Part shown: piece by piece, positions 51,266-59,538 of the stretch | How positions within the stretch are numbered: position 1 is the first letter of the stretch | Layout: each line of letters opens with the position of its first letter | DNA from: Hominilimicola fabiformis | GTDB lineage: Bacteria; Bacillota; Clostridia; UBA1381 | Direction of reading: 5' to 3' | NCBI RefSeq assembly: GCF_020687385.1 | Contig: NZ_JAJEQM010000014.1 | Span: forward strand, 26,997 to 90,996 | Length of the DNA stretch: 64,000 nucleotides | The notes under the pieces: generated by a model | Seen by the model: only the letters and a program-made list of their open reading frames with translations | Database searches by the model: none | Told to the model about the DNA's origin: nothing | Translations under genes and position numbers: made by a program

Positions 51266-52762
51266 ATGGATGGATATAGAATTGAAAGATGGTCGGTAGA
51301 ACAGTATATGGATGATGTACATACACAAATAATACAGCCTGAACCAACAGTACAACGTGGTTGGTCTTGGACAAAAGAGGCTTTAAACGGACTAATATGG
51401 TCGGCTGTCAGTGGGATGGTTTTTATTCCAAATTTAATTCTTGCTGAAACAAAGTCTGAATCCGGTATAAAGTCTACATATATTGTGGATGGTGGTCACA
51501 GAACAGAAGCCTTGAGAAGATTTAGATATGGTGAATATAAAGTTACTAATGAAATTCGTGAGCCTATAGTCAGATATAATAGGAAGAAACTCAATGAAGA
51601 AGGTAAAGTGGTAAAAAATCAATATGGTGATATTATATGGGAAACAGTCGAATATGATTTGAGAGGTAAAACATATGAAGACCTTCCAACGGAATTAAAA
51701 CGACAGTTGAACAAAGGTCAGTTAGCGGTAACAATTTATCAAAATTGTGAACAAGGAGATTTACCCACACTTGTTAACATTTATAATAATCACATTGCAA
51801 TGAATGCTTCACAGAAAGCCCTTACGTATGTAGGAAATTTTGCAAAAGAAATAAGAAAAATAAAAAATACCAATGAATTTTTGAAAGACGGTACAATTTT
51901 AACAGAAAAACAAAAGAATGACGGAATATGGGAAAGAGTTATTTCAGAGTGTGTTATGGGTGTGTATCATTTTGATAATTGGAAAAAAGCTCCTAAGAAA
52001 ATATGTGATTATTTGAACTTCAATTCTACAATGGAAGAATATCAACAAATTGAACAGTATTTTAACAGGATTGCTCCATATTCAGATAAACTTGAAAATA
52101 GAAAAGTAGCAGATTTATTCACATTAAAAGATACAGTGGTATGGATAATGGCATTTGATAAATTTGATAAGCTTGGCTTAGATGATAAGAATTTTGGAGA
52201 ATTTTTAAATGCTTTTGAGAGCATGAGAAACAAAGAAGTGAATGGCGTTACTTGGGAAGAACTCGATGAAAACAAAAGCACTAAAGATAAGAAGGTTATT
52301 AAAAACAAAGTAGACCATATTCTATATTTAATGAAAGAATTTTTGGGTATTGAAGATAATGATGCATTGTCAAATGAAGAAAATGTTAAAATGACAACTG
52401 AAAATAAAAATATTATTAAAGAAGAAAATATTGAAAGTGATGTTTGCAACAATACTCAAAACAGTGTACAGGAAATAGAGAATAATATATTAGAAGGAAT
52501 TGAGCAAGAAGATATAGAATTTTACGAAACAATGATTGAGGTCGTGTTGCCAAGTAATTCCGAACTGGCACAAAAAGCACACGACGAATTAGTTAAGCTG
52601 ATAGATTATTCTTGTGAAAAAGATTATGATATGGCGTTAGAAAAATGGTTAAAAACGATAGACGAAAGTGTATTAATTTCGAACAATAAAACAGAGAACT
52701 ATAATAATATGAAGAAACTTTTCATTGAGTATATGCTTAATCAAGAAAAGAATGTGGCGTAA
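51266..52762 (+). CDS. DUF262/ParB-like protein
   Basis: A 498-residue protein. RGWSWTKEALNGLIWSAVSG and TYIVDGGHRTEALRRFRYGE match the DUF262/GmrSD-N nucleotide-binding core (DGxxRxxxL motif). Residues from about 370 are acidic and low-complexity. DUF262 occurs in modification-dependent restriction and DNA-modification systems. Here it is paired with a sigma-like factor. Confidence 0.7.
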   Translation: MDGYRIERWSVEQYMDDVHTQIIQPEPTVQRGWSWTKEALNGLIWSAVSGMVFIPNLILAETKSESGIKSTYIVDGGHRTEALRRFRYGEYKVTNEIREPIVRYNRKKLNEEGKVVKNQYGDIIWETVEYDLRGKTYEDLPTELKRQLNKGQLAVTIYQNCEQGDLPTLVNIYNNHIAMNASQKALTYVGNFAKEIRKIKNTNEFLKDGTILTEKQKNDGIWERVISECVMGVYHFDNWKKAPKKICDYLNFNSTMEEYQQIEQYFNRIAPYSDKLENRKVADLFTLKDTVVWIMAFDKFDKLGLDDKNFGEFLNAFESMRNKEVNGVTWEELDENKSTKDKKVIKNKVDHILYLMKEFLGIEDNDALSNEENVKMTTENKNIIKEENIESDVCNNTQNSVQEIENNILEGIEQEDIEFYETMIEVVLPSNSELAQKAHDELVKLIDYSCEKDYDMALEKWLKTIDESVLISNNKTENYNNMKKLFIEYMLNQEKNVA

Positions 52763-52777
52763 AGGAGAGGGATACAA

Positions 52778-53542
52778 ATGATATTTATAACAGGAGATAC
52801 GCATGGAGATTGGAAAAATAGGTTTAAACCTGAATGTTTTCCGATAGGACAAAGTTTAAATAGAAGTGATTATGTCATTGTGTGTGGTGACTTTGGTTAT
52901 TGGCACGATACGGATATTGAAAGAAATAACCTTGATTGGCTTGAAAGTCAACCATGGACTACATTATTTGTAGACGGCAATCATAGTAATTTTGACCGAC
53001 TAAAGAAATTGTCGGTTGAAGAATGGAATGGCGGAAAGGTACATAAAATTCGCCCACATATAATTCATTTGATGAGAGGACAAGTATTTACTATTAACGG
53101 TAAAACATTCTTTACATTTGGTGGAGCACAATCTCATGATATTAGTGACGGGATTTTAGAAACTGATGACCCGAGAATTGCGGAATGGCAATATGATTAT
53201 TGCAAAATGTTTCGTATAAACCACATATCCTGGTGGCAAGAAGAATTGCCTTCCCAAAAGGAAATGGACGAAGGTATTGAAAATTTAGTTAAATACGGTA
53301 ATAAGGTGGATTATATTATAACACATTGCCCACCAACAAAGACTTTAGATGTAATGAATATGAGTAGGGGTTTCTTTGATAAATTGAAACCAGATAGATT
53401 AACGGACTATCTTCAAGAAATTCAAGAGAATATTCAATACAAGGGATGGTATTGTGGACATATGCACGAGAATAATTGTTACAAAGATGATATAACTGTT
53501 TTGTATCATAACATTATAGAGATTGGTGGCGATGCTCAATGA
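52778..53542 (+). CDS. Calcineurin-like metallophosphoesterase
   Basis: A 254-residue phosphoesterase starting MIFITGDTHGDWKNRFKPEC. Motifs: GDTHGD, VCGDFGYWH, VDGNHSN, ITHCPP and YCGHMHEN near the C-terminus. Phage copies may process RNA ends or cyclic nucleotides; substrate unknown. Overlaps the next gene by 4 bases. Confidence 0.85.
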   Translation: MIFITGDTHGDWKNRFKPECFPIGQSLNRSDYVIVCGDFGYWHDTDIERNNLDWLESQPWTTLFVDGNHSNFDRLKKLSVEEWNGGKVHKIRPHIIHLMRGQVFTINGKTFFTFGGAQSHDISDGILETDDPRIAEWQYDYCKMFRINHISWWQEELPSQKEMDEGIENLVKYGNKVDYIITHCPPTKTLDVMNMSRGFFDKLKPDRLTDYLQEIQENIQYKGWYCGHMHENNCYKDDITVLYHNIIEIGGDAQ

Positions 53543-54327
53543 TATATGTAATCACTAATGGAGAACAATATATTAGAACCAATCCAAATGGGCGATTGGC
53601 ATGGTCGGGTAATCCGACTTTAGCCAACTCGTTTGAGACCTTCCCGGCTGCATTGGGTTTCTTAAAGACTAAAAGAGTACAAAATTTCTTGAAAGGGAAT
53701 TCAAGAAGAAGTCGTGTTGTCGAATTGACAGATGGTTATATGCCCGTTGAAAAACCAGAGAATTGTTGCGAAGAAGACAAGAGTAATATTAACGACATTA
53801 TATCTATGGATATTGAAAGGTTGTTAAACGAACCACATTTACCAGATGAGCAAAATCCATACACATATTACGGCAAAACAAGATTAGATATGGAAAATGT
53901 TGATATATCTGATGTGTTAGTTTCCGCCGGTAAAGTTTTGACTAATTTAGATAAGCAATATGAGAATATGAAGTATCTTGAAAAGGAAATGGATTTGAGA
54001 ATACTCGATATTCGTCATTATCTTAGAGATGAAAATACTAAGTTAAGTGGTGTTGCTATGCAACGCTGTGGATATTATTTGCAAGAGTTGGAACGATACA
54101 GAAAAATATACAAAAAGAACAGACTTGTTCTTGAGTTAATAAAAGATGATGCGAATAAGCTCAAGGACGAAAACATTCAAAACGAAATACAAAATATTAT
54201 GAATAGTCCTTATAGGTATAGACGTATTTCAGCTACTTTATTGAAGGGATTTTGTAACGGAAGGTACAGAAAGGAGAAAAATAATGAAAGTAGAAGATTA
54301 TCAAAAGCTGTTAGAGCTTGTATGTAA
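53539..54327 (+). CDS. Unknown coiled-coil protein
   Basis: A 262-residue protein MIYVITNGEQYIRTNPNGRL. The N-terminal 70 residues form a small conserved module; the rest is helical with ENMKYLEKEMDLRILDIRHY. The tail after KGFCNGRYRKEKN overlaps the next gene and may be lost in related genomes. Unknown. Confidence 0.55.
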   Translation: MIYVITNGEQYIRTNPNGRLAWSGNPTLANSFETFPAALGFLKTKRVQNFLKGNSRRSRVVELTDGYMPVEKPENCCEEDKSNINDIISMDIERLLNEPHLPDEQNPYTYYGKTRLDMENVDISDVLVSAGKVLTNLDKQYENMKYLEKEMDLRILDIRHYLRDENTKLSGVAMQRCGYYLQELERYRKIYKKNRLVLELIKDDANKLKDENIQNEIQNIMNSPYRYRRISATLLKGFCNGRYRKEKNNESRRLSKAVRACM

Positions 54328-54430
54328 TCGACAAGATTATTTGTTGACGCATGGGTTATGGGACGGAAAAGAGTATAAACATATGGAACGACTTAAAGTT
54401 AAGCTAAAGAAGAAAACAAAAAAGAAATGA
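54284..54430 (+). CDS. 48-residue basic protein
   Basis: MKVEDYQKLLELVCNRQDYL ending in a Lys-rich tail, behind AAAGGAG. Overlaps the previous gene by 44 bases in another frame. Unknown. Confidence 0.5.
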   Translation: MKVEDYQKLLELVCNRQDYLLTHGLWDGKEYKHMERLKVKLKKKTKKK

Positions 54431-54443
54431 GGAGAATATAACT

Positions 54444-54746
54444 ATGAAAGAAGTATCAATGTTACTATTGGCTATGATGATAGGTTTCGCCGGTGGGACA
54501 GGAATGTTTGCATTGATTTTGCATTATTGTAATGGCAACGAAAAATCTGTTTCAACGGAGATAGACGATTTTGGTCAAAGTGCAGAAGTATGTGCTGAAA
54601 GTTTTAGAGGTTTGTCAAATGCTTTCAAAACAATGGGAGAAAGTATTAATAAGGGATATACAAGGTACATCGGAAACAGCGATAAGATGACCGAACAAGA
54701 ATTTAAAGAAGCGTTAAAAATGAAAAATAAAAAAGGAGAATATTAA
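54444..54746 (+). CDS. Membrane-anchored small protein
   Basis: A 100-residue protein with one N-terminal transmembrane segment (MLLLAMMIGFAGGTGMFALI) and a soluble C-terminal domain with coiled character. Behind GAGGAG. Unknown. Confidence 0.55.
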   Translation: MKEVSMLLLAMMIGFAGGTGMFALILHYCNGNEKSVSTEIDDFGQSAEVCAESFRGLSNAFKTMGESINKGYTRYIGNSDKMTEQEFKEALKMKNKKGEY

Positions 54747-54892
54747 TGATGAAAGAAATAAGCAAATCTAATGTTTTTGAAGTATCTATTAACGAAAAAG
54801 ATAAAAAGAAAATAAACGGTGGTCGAGTAACAAGATCTTATATTAACAAGTGTTCAGAGATTGTAAAAAGATTGAAAGGAAAAAATAAATGA
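54746..54892 (+). CDS. 48-residue basic protein
   Basis: MMKEISKSNVFEVSINEKDK ending EIVKRLKGKNK. Overlaps stop and start of neighbours. Possibly nucleic-acid binding. Unknown. Confidence 0.5.
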   Translation: MMKEISKSNVFEVSINEKDKKKINGGRVTRSYINKCSEIVKRLKGKNK

Positions 54893-55071
54893 ATGATTTA
54901 AAAAAAGTAAAAGCTACATGTTGCGAGGGCGAAGGTCAAGGTTCTTGCAAAAGATGTGTTGATAAAGGCATATGAAATCGAATGTGGATGAGTTTTCTAT
55001 ACAAAATAGAAGGTCTTGAAGGCTGTTATTGTGCAAAATGTGTAGATGAAATAATGGAGGAAATGAAATGA
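54889..55071 (+). CDS. Zn-ribbon protein with an in-frame TGA
   Basis: MNDLKKVKATCCEGEGQGSC KRCVDKGI then TGA (54973-54975), then in the same frame NRMWMSFLYKIEGLEGCYCA KCVDEIMEEMK. The two CxxC pairs lie on opposite sides, so the full-length product needs read-through; Trp would suit the position. Either a nonsense mutation, UGA read-through or two peptides. The downstream part has no clear ribosome site. Confidence 0.55.
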
Positions 55072-55247
55072 GATTTTTTAAAGTAGAAGAAATTGACGAA
55101 GATACATTCACAAAGCAAGCAGGTAGTTATGAGAGTATTTTTGTTAGTGGTTCTCAAAGAGGTAAGGACAGAGCGGTATATGCGTTCGTAGATGAAACAG
55201 AGGACGAGTTTGAGATATATTTAGACGAGTTTGCGGAGGAAGAATAA
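55068..55247 (+). CDS. 59-residue acidic protein
   Basis: MRFFKVEEIDEDTFTKQAGS ending DEFAEEE, ATG overlapping the previous TGA, behind GGAGGAA. Very acidic C-terminus. Unknown. Confidence 0.5.
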   Translation: MRFFKVEEIDEDTFTKQAGSYESIFVSGSQRGKDRAVYAFVDETEDEFEIYLDEFAEEE

Positions 55248-55248
55248 A

Positions 55249-55587
55249 ATGTTAAAAATTAAATTTTGGAGAATCGAAAATGTATTGTTAATGAAAGTGT
55301 TGGAGCAGGGAAACGAGATTAAACGAGGGGATTTTAAATTTTGCGCGTCTAATGGGATTAAGGTTACGAGTATAAGTAGCCCAGAACTAACACCAGCTTT
55401 TATAAACATAAGAGGTCGTGCGAAAGAATATGATGACAGTATTGTACCTCGTGAGTGCATTAATGCAGAAGAAGCAAAAGCAATGCTGGCTCGCTACATT
55501 GAAGCAGTCAAAGAATATAACACGTCCCTATTAAGAAAAAGTAATGACAAAGATGATATAGAGATAGAAACAGTTATTGCAGAATAG
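55249..55587 (+). CDS. Unknown protein
   Basis: A 112-residue protein MLKIKFWRIENVLLMKVLEQ, mixed, with SPELTPAFINIRGRAKEYDD. Behind GGAGGAAG, start at 55249. Unknown. Confidence 0.5.
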   Translation: MLKIKFWRIENVLLMKVLEQGNEIKRGDFKFCASNGIKVTSISSPELTPAFINIRGRAKEYDDSIVPRECINAEEAKAMLARYIEAVKEYNTSLLRKSNDKDDIEIETVIAE

Positions 55588-55613
55588 GTCAACAAATAAG
55601 GAGGATAGTTAAT

Positions 55614-56171
55614 ATGAAAGTAACGATTAATGCAAATGGTAAAACCGTTCAAGCTGAAATATCGGAAGGACAGCTGAAAGAGTTGGGACTGGTTGAGCAG
55701 TTAAAAAAGTTGGGATTGCTTGAGGATAAACCTAGAACTGGGTATGAGGGAAGAGAAGAATGTAACAATAAGAAGCATTATTTTGTCAATACTATAGATT
55801 TAGTAATAGAAGATGAGAATACCGTCCTATTTGACCAAAATCGTTATGATGTAGGCAATTATTACAGCGATAAAACCATTGCTGAGAACAATGCAAGAGC
55901 AGACAGATTACTCCGTCAACTAAGACAATGGCAGGCACAAAACGACGAGCCTATTTCTATATCTGATTGGAAAAATGAGGGGATTATTAAATATTTTATT
56001 GCATATAACTATCGTTCCAGTCTATTTGAAATAGGAAGATGCTCTCGAAGAAGAGAACCAAATATTATTTACTTTACAACGAAAGATAAAGTGTCAAAGG
56101 CGGTTAAAAATTTTAGAGACGAATTAGAATGGTATTTTACTGAATACCAACAACGTCTTGATGAAGAATAA
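55614..56171 (+). CDS. Unknown protein
   Basis: A 185-residue protein MKVTINANGKTVQAEISEGQ, a beta/helix N-terminus, then DDLVIEDENTV-like body and Arg-rich ENNARADRLLRQLRQWQAQN. Behind AAGGAGG. Resembles phage proteins of unknown role. Confidence 0.5.
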   Translation: MKVTINANGKTVQAEISEGQLKELGLVEQLKKLGLLEDKPRTGYEGREECNNKKHYFVNTIDLVIEDENTVLFDQNRYDVGNYYSDKTIAENNARADRLLRQLRQWQAQNDEPISISDWKNEGIIKYFIAYNYRSSLFEIGRCSRRREPNIIYFTTKDKVSKAVKNFRDELEWYFTEYQQRLDEE

Positions 56172-56184
56172 GGAGAGTGAACAA

Positions 56185-57219
56185 ATGGGATATTATAGAG
56201 TGCGTAAAAATTGGAACAATGGTAAGTGGGATAGTTCACAAATTTGTGCATATACGGACAAGCAAAAAGCTATTCAAGAATGCACAGAAGAAAGGGTGCA
56301 ACAGGGATATAAAGTGTTTGACCCAGATGGTAAAGTAGTTTATCCAATTACATTGGAAAAGCAAACAAAGGTATTGAAGAACGATGGTGTTATTCCTGAC
56401 GACGAAATTGAATATTGGAATGACATATTTAATAGGAAGAAACTCGTTCACTTGGACGATTTGAATGTGATTATTAACCGATATTCTAAACTATTGAATA
56501 AAAATGAAACAAAGATAGTTTCGCATAATGGTATTTGTATGTTGAGAATACCATCAAATAGATTCCAAATTAAATTGGTTGATAAATCAAAGAGCAACTT
56601 GGACGAAGATACATATTTTAATCTTGGTTATTTTGCAAACTTCAAAGAGGATGGAATTTTCTTTACTTTGCCAGTGGCAAACCTTGTAGCCGACACAGAT
56701 GAAAACACACTTTCATCGCCATGTTTGAAATATTTGAAGGAACGAAAAGTCAAGGATAATAAGGTTTATTTCTATGCAAGTCAAAATGCATCTGATCAGT
56801 TTAAAACAAAAGACGTGTCTACATTGATTATTTGTAATGACAATACAGTTTTTATTGATAAGTACAACAGTTTATATGATGAAGATGTTAAATATGCCGT
56901 TTCGGGTGCTCCAATTATAATTGATGGATTGAGAGTAACGACAGAATATTTGGACGAAGGTTGGGATAATTCGATAGTTAGACCAACTGTTCACGGATTT
57001 TTGGGTATCAAAGACAATTATATTTATTATTTTTACATTGAAACGAAGACCTCGAATTGTATCACAAGTGGAGAGGTTTACGACAAAATTAAAGACTGTG
57101 GATTTTCAGATGTTATTAAAGTTGATGGCGGTGGAAGCTTCTATTGTAAAATCAATGGAGAAATTCAAAAGAGTACAAGTGAGAATAGACAAATTAATAA
57201 CATTGGTGTTGTGATGTAA
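56185..57219 (+). CDS. Unknown protein related to phage structural-like families
   Basis: A 344-residue protein MGYYRVRKNWNNGKWDSSQI. An N-terminal module of about 60 residues is followed by a larger domain with GHVNL-like features and C-terminal DAIKVDGGGSFYCKINGE-like sequence (SDVIKVDGGGSFYCKINGEI), reminiscent of phosphodiester glycosidase family proteins whose VDGGGS motif is conserved. Start at 56185 behind AAGGAG. Function tentative. Confidence 0.5.
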   Translation: MGYYRVRKNWNNGKWDSSQICAYTDKQKAIQECTEERVQQGYKVFDPDGKVVYPITLEKQTKVLKNDGVIPDDEIEYWNDIFNRKKLVHLDDLNVIINRYSKLLNKNETKIVSHNGICMLRIPSNRFQIKLVDKSKSNLDEDTYFNLGYFANFKEDGIFFTLPVANLVADTDENTLSSPCLKYLKERKVKDNKVYFYASQNASDQFKTKDVSTLIICNDNTVFIDKYNSLYDEDVKYAVSGAPIIIDGLRVTTEYLDEGWDNSIVRPTVHGFLGIKDNYIYYFYIETKTSNCITSGEVYDKIKDCGFSDVIKVDGGGSFYCKINGEIQKSTSENRQINNIGVVM

Positions 57220-57238
57220 GGGGAATAAGGTAGTATAA

Positions 57239-57532
57239 ATGAGCGATGATATAGAATTGGTCAATGCTGGCGAGTATCTCAACAAATTATGTGCTGATAT
57301 GAGTGCATCAAAATCATACTATTACGATATTCAATATACACTTTCGACAACATTATTGGAATATCGGTTAAAACATAGCTTGACCTCAAAAGATATGGCA
57401 AGTTATTTGGAAGTAAGTCCTTCAATGCTATCCAATTATGAAAGTGGTGATTATGATTTTTCTCTTTCTCAAATTTGTGATATATGTGAAAAATTAAATC
57501 TAAAACTTAACCTTTCGATTGCCGAAAATTAA
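57239..57532 (+). CDS. XRE-family HTH protein
   Basis: A 97-residue protein; HTH core YRLKHSLTSKDMASYLEVSP, MLSNYESGDYDFSLSQICDI. A helical N-terminal 45 residues precede it, as in HigA-like antitoxins. Followed 20 bases later by a ParB-like gene. Confidence 0.7.
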   Translation: MSDDIELVNAGEYLNKLCADMSASKSYYYDIQYTLSTTLLEYRLKHSLTSKDMASYLEVSPSMLSNYESGDYDFSLSQICDICEKLNLKLNLSIAEN

Positions 57533-57552
57533 ACACAAAGGAGAATATTGTT

Positions 57553-58098
57553 ATGATAACAAAAACTATGAAATTGTCGGATATAAAGATTTCGGATGCT
57601 TTTGCAAGGACTCATGTGTCCGAAAGAAAACTTCAGAAATGTAGGAATTATTTCGAAAAATTCGGAAAGCCAGATAGAGAAATAGTGGTTGCTTCGGACG
57701 AAATTCTTACCGATGGCTATATTATGTATCTTATTTATAAAGAGAATAATATAGAAGAAATAGAAGTTAAAGTTGAAGATTGGGGAGCAAGTAGTTATAG
57801 AAATGAACGAACGATGTATATTTACGGTAGACATATTAATGGAAATGATGTTGATCATAAAACATACATGTGGAGAGTTCCTTCAAATTGGATGAGATTC
57901 AGAGATAATGTCCAAATTGGCGATGTGATACTTTGCAAAACAAAATATGGGATAGGAATCGTATCGGTAACTGACAAAAAGATATATGATAAATGTCCGG
58001 TAAATTTCAGAGTGAAAAAGGTAGCGAGCAAAACAATTTTTAAAAAGAAGGTTGCAATGGAAGGAGAAATTTACTATGGCGGTGCTGAAGAATTTTGA
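57553..58098 (+). CDS. ParB-like nuclease-domain protein
   Basis: A 181-residue protein. MKLSDIKISDAFARTHVSER, then EIVVASDEILTDGYIMYLIY, matches ParB/Srx-type N-terminal domains that hold a nucleotide (usual GxxR replaced by TDGY). The C-terminal half is beta-rich and may be a separate domain. Possibly DNA binding or nucleotide sensing. Confidence 0.55.
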   Translation: MITKTMKLSDIKISDAFARTHVSERKLQKCRNYFEKFGKPDREIVVASDEILTDGYIMYLIYKENNIEEIEVKVEDWGASSYRNERTMYIYGRHINGNDVDHKTYMWRVPSNWMRFRDNVQIGDVILCKTKYGIGIVSVTDKKIYDKCPVNFRVKKVASKTIFKKKVAMEGEIYYGGAEEF

Positions 58099-58136
58099 TA
58101 GAAACGAATTATGCGTAAGTTGCACTTGCAGTTGCG

Positions 58137-58283
58137 ATGAGGGGGATACAGATTAAAATTGATAAATATGATAAATCTCACTATGCCTTTTTATCATGTA
58201 CGAATGGCAAATTTTATTATGCAGACATTTGTATGACGGAAAATGAATTCCATCAGTTCAAGGCATGGATTAATCGACATTAA
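58137..58283 (+). CDS. 48-residue protein, start uncertain
   Basis: Frame MRGIQIKIDKYDKSHYAFLS then ADICMTENEFHQFKAWINRH. ATG at 58137 has no good ribosome site; GAGGGGG (58139-58145) instead lies 6 nt before an ATT at 58152. Like 21583-21780 this hints at a non-AUG start. Confidence 0.4.
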   Translation: MRGIQIKIDKYDKSHYAFLSCTNGKFYYADICMTENEFHQFKAWINRH

Positions 58284-58297
58284 GATTGGATGATATT

Positions 58298-58498
58298 ATG
58301 GAATATAAGACATTACGAGAAAGAATTGAAGAACAAGCAGTATCGAATAATGATTTATCACAAAAAGAAATTGATAAAGATTTGGAGGATACATTGCAGA
58401 TTTTAAAAGAATTAAGCGATGAATCAGCTTTGTACTCAACTTCTAATTTGATGAGAGAACTACAAATTATTAGAAATGGATATGAAAAAGGAGAATAA
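58298..58498 (+). CDS. Small helical protein
   Basis: A 66-residue protein MEYKTLRERIEEQAVSNNDL, coiled, acidic. Start 58298 behind GGATG. Unknown. Confidence 0.45.
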   Translation: MEYKTLRERIEEQAVSNNDLSQKEIDKDLEDTLQILKELSDESALYSTSNLMRELQIIRNGYEKGE

Positions 58499-58502
58499 AT
58501 AT

Positions 58503-58907
58503 ATGAGCAGATGGACACATGTGGCGGCAATATTTAGAATAGACAGTATAGGCGAGATTTCTGACAATGAGATTATCGAAAAGTTTGGAAGAACAGTTGA
58601 TTGGGAAGAGATGGCAGATTGTGATTATGCCGATTCTAATGAATGGATTCAACAAGAGTTTCTTCCAATGGGTAGCGAAGGCAGTCTTAAAATGAGCATT
58701 TGGCATAATCCTGTTAAAAATGAGATGTCATCTACTACAGTTTCGGTATTCGGAGATTTGAGAGATTATGGTGGCAGTGATGATATTGAAAGGCTGGAGC
58801 AATGGTTTGCCAAGTGTTGTGAGAATAATTGGACAAGACAGGCAGTTATGCAAGTTATAGATGAATATTGTGATAAGCCAACAATTTTTCAATATATACA
58901 GAACTAA
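58503..58907 (+). CDS. Unknown conserved protein
   Basis: A 134-residue protein MSRWTHVAAIFRIDSIGEIS, with PMGSEGSLKMSIWHNPVKNE and VFGDLRDYGG. The pattern (M-x-R-W-T-H-V-A start and FGDLRDY) is seen in phage proteins of unknown function. Behind AAAGGAG. A perfect TTGAAAC/GTTTCAA hairpin follows the stop. Confidence 0.55.
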   Translation: MSRWTHVAAIFRIDSIGEISDNEIIEKFGRTVDWEEMADCDYADSNEWIQQEFLPMGSEGSLKMSIWHNPVKNEMSSTTVSVFGDLRDYGGSDDIERLEQWFAKCCENNWTRQAVMQVIDEYCDKPTIFQYIQN

Positions 58908-58925
58908 TTGAAACGGCAGTTTCAA
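58908..58925 (+). repeat. Stop-adjacent hairpin
   Basis: TTGAAAC-GGCA-GTTTCAA, perfect 7 bp directly after a TAA stop, leading into the NAD operon leader. Similar hairpins occur at 38848, 40605, 43390 and 43998. Confidence 0.6.
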
Positions 58926-59002
58926 TGCAAAAGATAACCAATATATAGTGGTTAGATAAACAATCAAATACAATATGTAGCATAAAAGAAAGGATATATA
59001 AT

Positions 59003-59536
59003 ATGGAAAAGATATTAGTTGTAGTAGATATGCAAAATGACTTTATAGATGGATCACTTGGTACAGAGGAAGCACGAAATATTGTTGAGCCTGTTTGTGA
59101 AAAAATTAAAAAATTTGATGGAGTAATATTTCTGACATTAGATACGCACTCAGATGATTATCTTGAAACTTTGGAAGGAAGACATTTACCGGTAGAGCAT
59201 TGTATTGCAAATACCGAGGGTTGGTTGATAAATTCATTTATAAGAAATGCATTAAAATCTAAAAATTATGCTTTTATAGAAAAAGAAATATTTGGTTCAA
59301 TGAAACTTGTAGACAAGATAGCAAAAATATTGGACAAGGGAGTCAAAGGTTCAATAGAGATAGTAGGATTATGTTCGGACATATGTGTGATATCAAATGC
59401 GCTAATGTTGAGAAGTGCTTTCCCTGACACTGAAATAACAGTAGATGCTTCTTGTTGTGCCGGAGTTACACCAGAAAAACATAAGGCTGCGATGGAAGTT
59501 ATGAAGAGTTGTCAAATTAATGTGATTGGAGAATAA
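59003..59536 (+). CDS. pncA: Nicotinamidase (isochorismatase superfamily)
   Basis: A 177-residue protein starting MEKILVVVDMQNDFIDGSLG. Catalytic Asp in DMQNDF (residue 9), metal-ligand region TLDTHSDDYLETLEGRHLPV then HC, catalytic Lys in IEKEIFGSMK and nucleophile Cys in VGLCSDICVISNAL. It converts nicotinamide to nicotinate. First gene of the coupled NAD operon; AAAGGATATATAAT precedes the ATG. Confidence 0.85.
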   Translation: MEKILVVVDMQNDFIDGSLGTEEARNIVEPVCEKIKKFDGVIFLTLDTHSDDYLETLEGRHLPVEHCIANTEGWLINSFIRNALKSKNYAFIEKEIFGSMKLVDKIAKILDKGVKGSIEIVGLCSDICVISNALMLRSAFPDTEITVDASCCAGVTPEKHKAAMEVMKSCQINVIGE

Positions 59537-59538
59537 AT

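Noticed and set aside
51434..52452. Long minus-strand frames within the DUF262 gene
   Set aside because: Shadow frames of an AT-rich acidic coding sequence, without ribosome sites.
54889..55071. Genome-wide reassignment of TGA to tryptophan
   Set aside because: Many neighbouring genes end naturally at TGA, so the in-frame TGA is a local event.
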